From: Nosema muscidifuracis
Taxonomy: Eukaryota; Microsporidia; Nosematidae
Length of the DNA stretch: 64,000 nucleotides
Direction of reading: 5' to 3'
Assembly (NCBI GenBank): GCA_028335825.1
Contig: JAIOKI010000018.1
Location: 186,001-250,000, forward strand
Part shown: one piece after another, positions 14,613-27,190 of the stretch
Numbering within the stretch: position 1 is the stretch's first letter
How the letters are laid out: the number at the start of each line of letters is the position of its first letter
The notes under the pieces: generated by a model
Database searches by the model: none
Told to the model about the DNA's origin: nothing
The model's input: the letters and a program-made list of their open reading frames with translations, nothing else
Made by a program: the position numbers and the translations under genes

Positions 14613-14840
14613 TTATGTCACCTCGTGTAGTAATTCTCCAACATTTTTTTCGGTTTTCGACGCCAGGTGGTCAACTATCTTCTTTGAAACATTGCAGTGA
14701 GGGCACAACCCCTTGTTGCCATGAAAAATATTTCTGTCGTGTAGAAAGAATAAAGCTGCATCCCTCGTTGCTAGAATGATATCTTTTTTCTGGCCAAATC
14801 GATGAGTCTCTAAGGGATACATTATCTTCTGACACCACAC
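14613..14840 (-). pseudogene. LINE zinc-finger segment
   Basis: A 75-codon open stretch carries C-P-H-C-N-V-S-K-K-I-V-D-H-L-A-S-K-T, which matches the C-x2-C-x8-H-x4-C zinc finger preceding the restriction-like endonuclease of R4/Dong LINEs. The last zinc ligand reads as Thr. The endonuclease follows downstream in another frame. Confidence 0.7.
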
Positions 14841-14865
14841 TATACAACTTTTTATGTAGTATTTT

Positions 14866-15075
14866 TTACTTTATGTTGTTGTATAGTCTGTCTTTTTGTA
14901 AGTCGATTATATTCTTTTCAGTTAACTCTATCGCTTTTATGTTGTACTTTATCTTAATGTAGCTCTCAATCGGCCAGAAGTGAGTTTTCTCTTTCGTTTG
15001 GACTTTCATGATGACATCTCGTCTATTGTAGATATACTTTGTATTTTCAAATTGTTTATATAGCTTGTAGAGCAT
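14866..15075 (-). pseudogene. LINE linker segment before the zinc finger
   Basis: A 69-codon open stretch contains Y-N-R-R-D-V-I-M-K-V-Q, resembling the conserved linker between reverse transcriptase and the zinc finger of R4-like LINEs. It lies between the thumb segment and the zinc-finger segment on the same strand, in order. Confidence 0.5.
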
Positions 15076-15117
15076 TATTTCACTCCGATGTTCTAGGAAT
15101 ATAAATCCTCTTCCTAA

Positions 15118-15300
15118 TTAATCTCTTCGCAATAATAGTCTTTCTTTATTAGAAGACTGCATATATATATTGTTGTGTATTAATATTAATATTAATATTA
15201 ATCCGGTCGTCATCTTCTTATAGACATCTGGTTCAAAGTTAAGTATTCCAATATAGTAATTAACTAGGGAAATCGCAAATTCATTAATGGCCTTGATCAT
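15118..15300 (-). pseudogene. LINE thumb/linker segment
   Basis: A 60-codon open stretch starts I-K-A-I-N-E-F-A-I-S-L-V-N-Y-Y-I-G. This matches the region after the reverse transcriptase fingers and palm in R4/Dong LINEs. A short run of ATT repeats near 15180-15200 has inserted Ile/Leu codons. The segment is in a different frame from the RT block. Confidence 0.55.
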
Positions 15301-15606
15301 ATTTTTCCCATATATTTTGTTCTAGCCAATTCCTTTACTCTTCTAATTATTTCGAGGCTAATTCTATTTTTAATGTCTTTTACGGGTTCACTGGTGACGA
15401 TTTCAATTTTTTCTTGGTATTTATAAGAGCTCATGGTATCTAGTTTAATCATTTCGGTGTCAACATCAATTGCGTTCGTAGCTGGTTTCTTAAGATTAAT
15501 CTCAATATTGACATTTTCAGAACTTCTCTGTTTCTAACAGAATTTTAAAGTCGTCTATGAAAAGCAAATGATAGGTTGCGTAGATCACCTTCTCATCAAT
15601 AGGTAT

Positions 15607-15900
15607 CTATACTTTCGGAAATTTGCTATTCAAGAGCCTACTTAGCGGGTCCATGCAAATGACGAACAATAGTGGAGAGAGGTTATATATTTGTAATATT
15701 TCTCTATTTATTTTCTTCTTAAATATCATATCGTTCCTATAGAATATTTCTACATTCCATTTTTTAGTCGAGGTTTCAATAAATTTATAGATCCAATTAG
15801 ATAGAGCTAATGCGTGCATGCAATAAAGAAGGTAATCATGATCTATTGAGTCGAACACTTTCTTGATATCTATACAAGCAGTCTTAAATTTGTTGGCCAT
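15607..15900 (-). pseudogene. LINE reverse transcriptase core segment
   Basis: This 97-codon open stretch holds LINE reverse transcriptase blocks: T-A-C-I-D-I-K-K-V-F-D-S-I-D-H (first catalytic Asp region), then L-S-P-L-L-F-V-I-C-M-D-P-L-S-R-L-L, which is diagnostic of the R4-like group. The preceding Q-G-D of the family's G-x-x-Q-G-D-x-L-S-P-L-L motif reads as Q-I-Y-N, so the motif has decayed. The next frame upstream (about 16000-16240) carries the earlier Y/F-R-P-I-T-C-L block; downstream, about 15540, carries an F-L-D-D-like remnant. Confidence 0.72.
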
Positions 15901-16872
15901 TTCTTGTTCCTTCGCTCCTTTAATGCCTCTAACTGTATCTAGTTGATTGTCGCTTACGAGATCTCTTCCCTCCGTTTCTAGCTGAATTACCTTAGAAATT
16001 TATTTAGTAATCAGCTTGTACAAATTTGAGAGGCAAGTTATTGGCCTAAAGTCACATCCCGGCTACATCCATCCTTTGGGATTAAAAAGTGTTTTTTCAT
16101 TATTAACCACTCCATCATTTTTCCTAGCTCCTGCATTATTTTCTTTATAACTTTGCATAGTGGTTCGTGCAATGAGGTTAACTTTTTTATGAAGAAATTA
16201 AAAATCTTGTCTGAACCACTTGCTTTCCAGTTAGAAGGTACTTGATAATATTGATAATTTCTTCAATATCGGGAAATATAACACATTTGTCTTTGTCTTT
16301 TGGTAGGAGATGATTTATTACAAACTCTTTATATACTTCTTGATCACTTTCTCCTTCCTTTTTTGGTCCACATCAAAAACCAAAATTTCCTTACTTCGTT
16401 AGCTTCTACTTTGATTGTCATCTAACTCTCTGTAAAATCACCTACGATATAATTCTACTTCCGATTGGTCTTTTTATATTCAACCCTTGCATTGTGACAT
16501 TGAAGTTTCTTCTTATATATCAGAAATTTCACCCTTAAGCTAGGCGATATCAGACTTTCGTACCAGCACTTTATTATTGTTTCGGAACAACGTTTTTTAA
16601 TTTTTCTGTTTCTTTTTGTGTTAGCTCGCTTGTTCCTTTATATTTACTAATAGGCTCTACTGCCTCCCGATATAGTTTTATTTTGTTTTCTATACTAGCT
16701 TTCTAAGTAGATGAAGCCTTATCTTAAAATGTTAATCTATAGTAAACTTGCCGTGCCGACTGGTACATTTTGAACAGATCATGCATGTTGAATGGCGGGT
16801 AAATATTTAGAAATTAAGTTATGGCTCAATCTATATTATCTAATATTTCGAAAATGCATACGTTCCAAGGAA

Positions 16873-17103
16873 TTATAGACGTTCTATTAAAGAGAATATT
16901 CTTCTTTCTTTTGATTCCACATACTTCACTCTTGATCTCTTGTTGTTTCTGCGTGTATTGAATCTATAGATGTCTTTGTTTTCTTTTTTCCTTGATTCTT
17001 CTTTATACTTGTGATTAGACATAAACTTGCCATTTTCACCAGTTAGTAGGTCATGTGCTTTCTTCTTTATGTAGTTCACTATTTCCTCTCTATCAAATTT
17101 CAT
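16873..17103 (-). pseudogene. LINE N-terminal open segment
   Basis: A 76-codon stretch, strongly basic (many Lys, Arg and Glu), begins with Met at 17103 close to the 5' end of the LINE. It most likely encodes the RNA- or DNA-binding N-terminal part of the LINE protein. No Cys2His2 or Myb motif is clear in it. The frame ends before the reverse transcriptase block. Confidence 0.5.
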
Positions 17104-17339
17104 ATTGTAAATTTTAGACGTTAAAATCTTTTCAAGACTGATTTGAGTGCTTATCTTTGGCCACAGCGTGTCAGGAGCATTAATCGCATCTAAAAGTAAA
17201 TTGAGACTTGAAATTATAGAATACTTTTTTAAATCTTGTTTTGAGCTTTGAATTTGCTGATTATTGTCTTTAGCATGTCCTTTTTCATTATTTTTTGTTC
17301 ATTTTGTTTTTCTGCTTCATTGTTGATTTAAAAAATTAG

Positions 17340-18100
17340 CTAGAGTAAATTTATATTTAGTAAGAGAGGTAAAAGAAATTGTGTAGAATACAAACTTTAT
17401 AATTTTATTTAAGTTTTTAAGTAATATTATATAAGTTATACACATAGGAGAAAAATTGGACCTGATATTATAGGACCATAAATATTTGATTATCGTGATA
17501 AATTATTTTAGTAAATATGGATTTGCGAAAGTTTTTAAAAAACAGGAAATCTACGAATAATACAAAATTTTAACAAAAGTGAATGAAAAATTAAAATTTT
17601 TATATGTGATTCGACCATAGAAAATACAAGTATAGAGATTATGAAATGATTTATTAGATTGAGTTGAAAGACATGTGATTAACTTTCGTGTTGAACAATA
17701 TAACAGCAGAATAAAGCAATTAAACAGGATCCTTAAGGTATTTATAAACAAGAGCAGAAGATATTTTCAATATAAGGATTACAATAATTTTAATTTTTTA
17801 TTATAAATTAAGTGATGTAATGCTCAGGGATGTAAATTGTTCTAAGGTAAAATTCAAAGGAACTGATACATGATTGCTCAACTTTCCCTGGCATATATTT
17901 ATTATAATTAAAGCTATTATTTTTAGAATTGATTAATTAAAGAAATACTTAATAATGAAACTCAAACATATTCTCTAAATTAAATATTGATAATTACGTA
18001 TTAAACTAAACAATTAGTTATTAATTAATTAAATAATAAATCTTGATAGATTAGAAGTAATTATTAAGAAATAATAAATCAAATACATTGATAAATTGAT
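17340..18100 (+). mobile_element. Ty3/Gypsy integrase fossil, fragment K (3' part of E)
   Basis: The plus strand at about 17460-17760 reads as an integrase core: G-P-D-I-I-G-P, then Y-G-F-A-K-V-F-K-K and E-Q-Y-N-S-R-I-K-Q-L-N-R-I-L-K, matching the D-I-x-G-P ... H-x-x-x-N-G-x-x-E-R-x-x-R-T-L pattern of Ty3/Gypsy integrases. It lies immediately beyond the LINE, on the same strand as fragment E, and supplies the domain missing from E. The relic is broken several times. Confidence 0.58.
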
Positions 18101-20180
18101 CATGCGGTAATAATATCATAGTAAAAGACAGTAGTATAAACATGCCACCGGATAAAGAGAGAAGTGAAAAGAAATCAGTCTGATAAAGAATAAAAATTTA
18201 GTGCGAATAAATAAGGAAGGAAGAGTATTTGAATATAAGATGAGATACATAAATATAAAATCAGTCTAAATATGATAGACTAAGACGGATAATGAAGAAT
18301 TAAGAAAAGACACATGTAATCCTAACCTAATCACTGGAAAGTTATTAAAGACATAGCGATCAACTAATGATTCAGATAGAGAAAGTATATTAATTTAGTG
18401 AAAGAATGTTACGGATAACTATTACAAAATATCCCAATACTAAATTATAACGAAGACATTATTTTTTATAACTTTTTGTCCTTTTTAAATAGTTCTTCTA
18501 TAAGTTTATTTATATTCTCGTTTCCTTTTTTATATTCTTAATATTTTGTTCTTCAACAAAGTTTTTATCCTACTTAAATTAGGTCGTTCTCTCTCTTAAA
18601 AAATTTAAAGCTTTCACTATATTCCTTATTCTTGTATCAAAACATTATTTTTGAAATTTCTCAATAAAGAATGTTTTCTTTAGAAAAAGGTATCTTATAA
18701 TTGAGCTTATAGTATCACATCTCGACCTTTATATACTTTGCTATTTTTTTGTAATTTAATTTTCTTCAACTCCCGAATCAAACTGAGCAAAAAAAATATG
18801 CGTTGTTAATATAAATTGTAGCTTTTTTATTGGTAGTTTCTTGAACAGAAATTAAATTTTTAGATGAATATTCTAGACGTATACAAATTAGTATCAAGAA
18901 TATTCAAATCAGTACAAAGCAATCTAAGTTTTTTAACAGTGTTACCTAAGATGAAAAGCTAATTTAGTGGCGCAATAATATAACATGACATCTATATATA
19001 TATATGAATATTAATTTATTTATCTCAACAATATTTTAAATCCCAAAATTCAAAAGGTTATTTACAAATCTACAATATTAAATAATGATTCACTTAAATT
19101 ATAATTAAAATTAATCTCGAAAATAGTATGAACAAAATCAATAAATGTAATAAAACTCTATCTTTAGATATTTGTGAAGTATTATCATTATTCTTGACTT
19201 CTAATAAAAGAAAATCTACAGTATTCATTTTCTTGTTTCACTGAGAAGATATTTTTGTTTGATTTATTCCGGATTCCATTTTTTCTTTTTACGAACTTCT
19301 TTTTTACTAGAATAGTATTATTTAATTTTTTTAAAATATAATAAAGTACTTCATTTAGCATATTTTCCTTTTAAAAGCTACTTGAAACCATAAAACATTT
19401 GTCCTTATATTGTTTCTTAAAACGTTCAAAATATTAGTTTTATTCTATTTTTTCATTCTTCTATATAGTTCACGATCCTTCCTGAAGTTTGAAGATATAA
19501 TTAAGAAAGTATAGCATAGTTGTATCAAGTTTAAAATATTTCATTAACTTGTTTTTATAATTTATTTCCTCTGAGTATTAATCTTTAAATTTCGCAGCGC
19601 TATTTGATAGTTTTAATCTTTTTTCTTATTAATTTTGGACTATTCTTCTATAGAGAAAGGTCTAAATATGTCGATTTACACGAAACTTTACTAAATACAA
19701 CAGATAAGAATTTCACTGGAAACTTGCTAGATGTCTCTTATCTATTCTAAAATATTAAATCAAACGAATATCATTTCTAGGAATGAAACACTATTTTATA
19801 TCTAGAACCCTTGTTTCAGAAATTATTACATATGCAAACTATTATAAGTAAAAGATGATCAATAAAATATATTTTATGTACAAAAGAAGGAAAAGGTTGA
19901 AGGTTCCCGAAATCTACCAGAAGGAACTAATAAAAAGTGTCTAAAATGAAGTTCTAAAAGCAATATATTATAAAAAATTAATTTACAGATGTACATGGAA
20001 AAATTTAAACAGACAGGTATTCTTTACGACTGACATTATTTTACTGAAAAATATTTAAAGATAAATAATATTGACGATTAGATATTGATCAGTGTCCTTT
20101 TTGAGATCTAAAGACAAGAAAATTAATTAACAAGAAAATTTCTTATTTGGGTTAGTAAAATATTATAAATTTAATAACAA
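18100..20180. other. A+T-rich sequence, unassigned relics
   Basis: No reading frame above 60 codons. The minus strand at 18480-19560 has basic, helical-looking translations that may be very old transposon coding sequence, but no family motif is visible. No tRNA or repeat pair was seen. Confidence 0.4.
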
Positions 20181-22150
20181 CTCCTTCTCAGGACAGTTTT
20201 AATCTCACTTTCATTTTTATCACAATTTCTTTTAGTTTATCAATCCCCTTTAAATCAAAATATCGTTTCTTTTCTATAGTTTCATCATTTTAACTTATTC
20301 AATACGAATTATTTACTCATATTTCTATAATTTTTCGACATTTACATACATTCCTTCATACTATTTTCGCTACTAAGACTATTCGCCAATCTTAAAATGC
20401 TCTCTAAATTCTTGTGGTCTGGCCAGGACTTTGGTCATATAAAAAAATCCCTTATTTGGGGTTTTATTTCTGTTAAAAATTAATAATAATATATACGTGC
20501 CACATAATCGCGTTAATAATTCGTAAAATTATCTTCAAACATTAAGCTTCAAGTTTTAAATTATAATATTTAATTTAAAATTTTCTTTCCAATTCTCTAG
20601 GAATTTACTGACTTATTATGATTTACTCTTATTTCATAAATTATCTCCGTGAAGGGCACGTAGTATAGGTATTGAGCCCACTAATTCTTCATAAATTGCT
20701 TAGATAATATTTATATTTTCTATTTCTCCAACTTAAAATTTCTTTGCTACTCATTTTATCAAATTTGGTTACTGTATTCTTTAATTTTTCTACTAATGTA
20801 ACGTCTTTTTGTTTAATTATAACTTCCCTAAAAGTTCTAATTATTATTTCAATCCTTTCATTACTACCATGACTTTCGACATTAACTTTTAGATGCAAAA
20901 TTTCATTATCTCTATATCATCTTTCAAACTCTATAATGATAAATTCTTCCAGCATTACATTTTTTTATAATATTCTAACAGTTTCTTATATTTATTATCG
21001 TACCATAACATATCTCGTATAAAAATCAATCCCATAAGAACATGGTATTTCTATTGCATCTATTTTCATTTTCCTCTTATGCAATAGTTGGTATAAAATA
21101 AACATTTCCTCTGTTCTTTCTATTGTTACATCGCAAATTAAACATTACCGAATCATCTTACTTATGTTTCCTTTTATATCTATTTAATATAATTTAATTT
21201 TAAACTTAAAAAATCACCTTTTTATACCTCTATGTTTTAATTCCACGTGTTTATCTAAAATCAATTTATCTCTCATTAAATAACCAAAAATATTGTTAAA
21301 CTTAACTCTGTTTCATTATAGATTCTTTTTTTCATTTGCATCTTCCTAAAATTGGTTACTTAATGCGTCAATATTTTTCATTTCTTCACCCTTATCATAT
21401 TTACATAGAAATCAACCACCTGAATTTATGCCATCCAAAAGTTATTTTATGATTATTATATAATCTTTTGATCTCATTACCTATAACTTTTATTATATGC
21501 TTGCAATTCAATTATTTTACCTCTCAATTCGTATTCAAACTCCTTTATTTCCCCTAACACTACCAACATTTTTTCAGAAATACCATATCTTCTATCTGCA
21601 TTTGTTAACATTTTAGAAGCTCACTGATATGGCACCCATTTTTCTTACCTATTTGTCTGTAATAATATAACTCCAATCTTATTATTCTAAACACCAGTTC
21701 TCAATCTAAATTCTTTTGTAAAACCTAATATCTTTTGAAGCATTAAAATTGTCTTTCATCTACTCACTCAATATCCACTTATTCTCTTTTTAGAGCTCTG
21801 GTCAACATTACATAATTACTTATAAGTTTTATAAACCATCTTGTCATTCCTAAAAAAATATGCGTACTCACCTATATTCTCTAGTCTTTTGTATATAAGT
21901 GACTTATTTAGCTTTATTTTGGAAGACTTTCTATTTTCTCCATATACTTTAGCCCCTAATAATTATACTTTATCTTTTCTATATTGTGCCTTTCTACTAT
22001 TAAACTTAAGCCATGTATTTTAATTTACACGACACTTTCGTTAACAATTTATAATGCTCAATATATTTTGATTGTATGAAAATGTCATTCATATTAACTT
22101 ATATTCATTATACTCTGCATAATGTGATCTGAAGAGAGTTTTTTTATTTA
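20180..22150 (-). mobile_element. Ty3/Gypsy LTR-retrotransposon fossil, fragment F
   Basis: Minus-strand pol blocks are in order: reverse transcriptase core at about 22030-22100 (N-D-I-F-I-Q-S-K-x-I-E-H), RNase H region at about 21400-21700, and the integrase end at 20689-20898, where a 69-codon open stretch reads E-S-H-G-S-N-E-R-I-E-I-I-I-R-T-F. The upstream half of its reverse transcriptase is absent to the right. Instead the LTR-like end of fragment G begins at 22156, so G probably landed in it. It is old, with many breaks. Confidence 0.6.
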
Positions 22151-22155
22151 ATGAC

Positions 22156-22460
22156 TGTCAACCCGTCCTGTTGGGCTATCGGGAGTGGGAAATACTCTTC
22201 ATTAATATATGATGTTTTAATATAATTATTTTTATTATTTTTATTTCTTTGATCTTTTTTCATCTCCTTTTCTTCGGCCTTCTTTTTATAGCTTTTTAGT
22301 GATAAAAATACGTCATTAAATAATTACAAATTTCTGAACATGTTTAGCCATTTGTTTATTTTAATGTAAATACGTGTTGTAACAAGACACGTCAACTGGG
22401 TATTCTTGACTTACACCTTCCTTATGATTGATAGGACATATCTAGAGTTACACTCTGACA
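22156..22460 (-). repeat. Putative LTR of fragment G
   Basis: A 305 bp segment is bounded by TGTCA at 22156-22160 and TGACA at 22456-22460, giving the short inverted ends typical of LTRs. On the minus strand it is preceded at once by the purine run AAAGAGGGGGTA (about 22461-22472), a good polypurine tract just downstream of pol. The matching upstream LTR was not recognised, so its boundaries rest on the ends and the tract alone. Confidence 0.52.
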
Positions 22461-25400
22461 TACCCCCTCTTTAAAACAGTCCACTCTGTGGATCTGATCC
22501 TTCAATTTTGATTATATCTTTTCGATTTACTAAAAACCTTTTTCCTTCCACGTTCTCTATTTTGTAACTACCTTGCTTACCTTTCCTTATAATTTTCCCA
22601 ATTTCTTCAAATTTATTATCTAGTTTATTATTTTTATAAATTTCTAATTTTCTTCGACGTACAAAATCTCCTTCCTCTAGATCATTCACATTAGTTCCTT
22701 TTTTAACTTTAGATATTTCTTCTTCTCTAATAATACGTTCCTCTTCCAATAATAGATGTCTTATTGCGTTTAATCGTTCCACTATTAATTCGTTGCATTC
22801 ACCTTCTGTACTTATTTGGTTTCCTTCCATAAAGCAGTTCAAATGGGAAAACTTTACTCTGTGATCTTTGCGTTATTCTGTATGCATATAGTGCATAAGG
22901 CAGAAACTCATCCCATTCTTTTCATCTGTTATTTGTTATCCGAGCTAGTTTTCCTATCAAAGTTTTGTTAACTCGTTCGACGATCCCATTACATTTTGGA
23001 TTATAAGGTGATGTATATATTTTTTTTCGTGTTCATAATTTCACAGATCATTTTAACTAATCCATTAAGAAACTCTTTTCCCTGGTCCGATACTAATTTT
23101 TTCGGAGGTTCGTGTACCATAAATATCTCTCTTATAATGAATTCTCCCACGTTCTTTGCTGTTTTACTTTTTACTGCTTTAGCACAGGCCCATCTTGTAA
23201 TATAATCTGTAGCTAATATTACGTAGCGGTTGCCGTCGTTTGTTTTAGGCAATGGTCCTACGATGTCAATTTCCACTGTATCAAAAGGATTTTCTAAATT
23301 GATTCTTATTTTCTGAAGATTTCTTGGGCCTTGAGAGAATCTTTGACAAACGTCACATTCTTTAATATACTTGTCTACGTCTCTATACAAACCTGGCCAA
23401 TGTGTTTCCCGAAGAATTAAAACATAAGTTGGCTCTATTGATCCGTGTCCTGCATCGACATGATTTCTTTGAACGATTTTCTTTTTGGTTCTCTCATCTA
23501 ATTACATTAAAATATTGTCTTTCACCGCTTCCATTACAATTTTACTAAGTGTGTCGGTAACTATGTTTTCTTTGCCTTTAATATACTCGATCTTAAATTT
23601 AAATTCCTGTAAGTACACAATCCATCTCATGATTCGGCCGCTAGCTTCTTTGGTAGCTAGTAGCCATTTTAAAGCCATATGGTCTGTTCTCATAATAAAC
23701 TCCATATCCAAATAAATTCTAAATTTTTTAATGGCCCAAATAATGGCTAGGCATTCCTTCTCGGTAACTGTGCAATTAATTTCTGCAGAGTTCAACTTCC
23801 TTGATATAAAAAGGATTGTTTTCAGATGTTTTTCTTCATATTGAGACAGCGTTGCGCCTATGCTTAAATTTGAGGCGTCTGCATGAATATAAAATTTGGC
23901 ATTGAAATCTGGTAATGTTAAACACGTGGCTGTGGTTATTTCTTCTTTTATGAGTTGAAAACTTTTTCCCGCCAATTCTGACCATATAAACTTTTCGTTC
24001 CTCTTTCCTTTAGTACATTTATAGATGGAAAGCATCTTCTCTGCATAATCGCGTATAAATTGGCTAAAGTATCTTGTAAACCCTATGAAACTTTTTAATT
24101 CTGCTCTTGTTTTCGGAGATTGCCATTCCATTGCTTTCATTCTTTGTTTTTCGGGTATATTTACTTTACCATCCTCTACTTCATACCCCAAATAATCAAC
24201 TTTTTTTAACTAATTCGCACTTATCTATATTAATGTTAAAACCTATTCGGTATAATGTTTCGAAAACAAGTTTTAGATGTTTCAAATGTTCATCGATATT
24301 TTTTGAAAAGACAAGTATATCATCTAAATACACAACGACGAATTTATATAGTAAGGGAAGCAGCTATTTATTACTCGTTGAAATGTATAATGGGCATTTA
24401 TTAATCCGAAAGGCATCTTTTTCAATGATATACGCTTTCTCTTGTTTTAAAAGCTGTTTGATATTGGTCTTCTTCTGCTACTCGAATTTGGTGAAATCCT
24501 AATCTTAAATCTAGAGCGGAGAAGATTTGTGATTTACCCAGATTATCTAAAGTATCATAAATTCTAGGAATAGGATAGCTATATTGTATTGTTATTTTGT
24601 TAAGCTTTCTAAAGTCAATACAGAATCTCCAATCACCAGTTTTTTCTTTACGAGTACTACAGGTGAGGTATAAGTTCTTTGTAATTCCTCGACAAGCCCT
24701 TTCTCCAAAAATTTCTCAATTTCTTTTTTGATAAATGCATGTTCTTCTGGTGACCTTTTATATTTAATAGCTTGAATTCTTCTAGGATATTCTATCAGCT
24801 CTATTGCGTGTTCTATATCTATGCTACACTCCCGCTCTGTTTCTGTAAATATATGTATATGGTCCTGTATTATTTTCTCTAGATACTTTTCTTGGGCATA
24901 AGATAAGATCCCTGTTGGTTTATAAAGTTTCTCAAATACAAATTTTGACCTTTGTTCTGTATCATCAATTCTTTGTATCGTCATTATGGCTTTCTCTGTA
25001 GCTGAATCATTAGATGGTTTTAGGCATTTATAAAGATTTAATTTATCTATTTCATTAATTCCCAAGAGAAGTTCTTTGTTAATTCGTTTAGTAACTTCTA
25101 CTTCTATCTCACTTACTGATCCATCGTCAAATTCAATCTCTAGTTCTGTAAGCCCGATTATTTGTCCTTTTCCGTCAAATCCTTTGATGTTACCGTACCT
25201 TTCCCTGTATGTAAGTCCTAATTTCTGTAGTGTATCTTCTCTTATTACGAACATATTGACTCCTGTATTCATTAATGCATTAATTTCCTCTTCCTTATTT
25301 GCCAGTTTAATTCTCGGTCTTCTATCCGAGATTGTATATTTTTCTATGCTAACCGACAACACTTTTTTAAATGGGCTTTTTGGCTTATCCAATTTCCTTT

Positions 25401-25990
25401 GAAAATCATTAGTATTGGTTTTCATTTCTGTTTAAGGCGTTATTTTATTCTGTTTTTGAAATTTACCATTAATTGAACTCTCTTCCTTTTCTATCAGTTT
25501 TATAAGAGCTCTCCAATCACAAATACTTTCGATTTTGTCTCTCATGTAATTTGGTACATAAGTTAGAATTTTATGCTTAGTTTCAGTTAAACTTTCAGGT
25601 ACACTTTTCAAATATTTTTTAAGACTATATATATGTCACAATATCTGGATATTTCATTATGTATAAAATAAGTTTCTAAAATTCTCTAGCTTCAGTATTT
25701 TTTCCTTCTTCATATAAGTATTTTTCTTTAAATAGTCTTTTAAAATCCCAATAACTCATAATTTCTTCTTCCTCATAAGCTTCGTACCATGCTAATGCTT
25801 TAAATATTAAGTTGGCCTTTGCCAATTTTAAAAGCAAAATGATAAATTTCTTCTTTATATAAATAACTGTAAACCTCTGAAACTCAATGTTTCTTATAAT
25901 ATCTCGAATTCTTGGTATCTTTTTCCACATAGTCATTAAATTCCACCAAATTACTACAATTCTCACATCATCGCTGAGTTTATTCACATA
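22156..25990 (-). mobile_element. Ty3/Gypsy LTR retrotransposon, best-preserved copy (G), broken
   Basis: On the minus strand, in family order: gag-like segment (25676-25987), aspartic protease region (about 25200-25425), reverse transcriptase (about 24200-24850), RNase H with connection (23502-24191), integrase with zinc finger and D-x-V-G-P core (23001-23390) and C-terminal part (22471-22842). A polypurine tract and putative LTR follow. Several segments stay open for 100-280 codons, so it is much younger than its neighbours. It is still dead, with roughly half a dozen breaks. Sequence resembles the Ty3/Gypsy elements common in Nosema-type microsporidia. No paired LTR was found, so relative age could not be estimated from LTR divergence. 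Confidence 0.85.
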
Positions 25991-25994
25991 GATC

Positions 25995-26660
25995 TCATTT
26001 TTCTTATTATTCCTCTATTTACTAAATCATTCAAATATACAATATTTATTTTCTTCAGACTCTGATATACAACTTAATATTTAAAAACTATTTTTTCTCT
26101 CTGTCTAGTTTTTTAGACACTTTTCACTTAATAAGCATTTTATCTTCTCATTTATTTCTTCAATACTCCTGTTATTTTTTATCTTAGATTTATAATCTTT
26201 TTTACTACAAAAATATTTAAAACTTTTATTTCCATTATTTCCCGGATTTTTATAGTTAAGTAATGCTTTTACGTTAGAAACACTTTTTAGCTATGTATCC
26301 CACTTTCATGAATACGAAACAACATTTAATATTATCTTGGCCGTTATTTTTCTTTGACTTTCTTCAATTTTCATATAATCATCATTATCTTTCTCTTCAG
26401 ATAATATCTCCGCATAGCACCAGTTTCTTTCTTATCTCTAAAATACTTCTATAATTCCTAAATAACATCATACTAAGTCTTTTATAATAATATAATCCCG
26501 CAAATACTCACCTATAATTAATCTATCCTGTCTAACTCTTACTATCTCTATTTCTATCTGCAGCTTTATTCTTTCTCGTACTCACCTAGTTTTAAACAAA
26601 ATTTTATTAGGAATATATCTCTCTGTTTTTCTTTATGTTCGCCATGTTAAATATTTATTT
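25995..26660 (-). mobile_element. Retroelement gag/nucleocapsid fossil
   Basis: The minus strand starts near 26645 with M-A-N, as does the gag-like segment of another copy at 32940. At about 26280-26340 it shows a zinc-knuckle-like block of the CCHC class. It lies upstream of copy G but carries its own nucleocapsid, so it may be the displaced 5' part of fragment F on the far side of G. It is broken several times. Confidence 0.4.
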
Positions 26661-27043
26661 ATATTGAGGTATAAATCCAATATAAGATAATTCTTTTATA
26701 GGTTATTTACAATAACAATTTAGATATATATATAAATTGGTTGGAAATAAATATAGCCCAGAATCTTAGAATATCTTTCAAATAGAAGACTTATCAGATA
26801 CTATGAATCTGTTCATTAATTAATTTATCATGATCAACTCAATTAAAGTGGCCTTTTTTAATGAACCACAATCTCACATTTTCCGGGGTATTCTTATCTT
26901 CAGTACAAGCCTATCACCTAACAAAAACTTAAATATGTAAGTATTTTAATATTGATGATAGGTATATTATCAAAAAACAATCTGATACATTAAGAATAAT
27001 GCATATTATTTATAGAAAAAATGTGATCTTAGTATATTTTACA

Positions 27044-27190
27044 GAAATTATTAAAAGTAAATTAAAAAGATTTAATATTCTAAAGGAAATCAAGTAGAAA
27101 GATTTTAGATTTCTGAAATTATTAAAAGTAAATTAAAAAGATTTAATATTCTAAAGGAAATCAAGTAGAAAGATTTTAGATTTCTGAAAT
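27044..27190. repeat. Exact 71 bp tandem duplication
   Basis: Two adjacent copies of a 71 bp unit, at 27044-27114 and 27115-27185, match base for base and a few bases of a third start follow. They lie in noncoding A+T-rich sequence. Exact identity in a strongly decayed region points to a recent event, or to an assembly artefact. Confidence 0.95.

Larger units (their letters stand above)
14040..17330 (-). mobile_element. R4/Dong-type non-LTR retrotransposon (LINE), degenerate
   Basis: This minus-strand element has the layout of LINEs with a restriction-enzyme-like endonuclease: an N-terminal part, reverse transcriptase (about 15400-16250), a C-x2-C...H zinc-finger block (about 14640-14710), and an endonuclease core (H-N-R-S-D-I-I-V-I-D-K at about 14430-14470, matching family P-D-x...D). 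The tail after the core, to about 14060, also resembles the R4/Dong C-terminus. No apurinic-type endonuclease domain was seen. The coding sequence is broken into several frames with stops, so it is inactive. It is nonetheless the best-preserved LINE here, suggesting a fairly recent death. It lies inside a Ty3/Gypsy fossil of opposite strand. Confidence 0.78.

Noticed and set aside
22156-26660. A complete LTR pair for the best-preserved Ty3/Gypsy copy
   Set aside because: Only one LTR-like end (22156-22460) was found; no matching copy was recognised upstream of gag.
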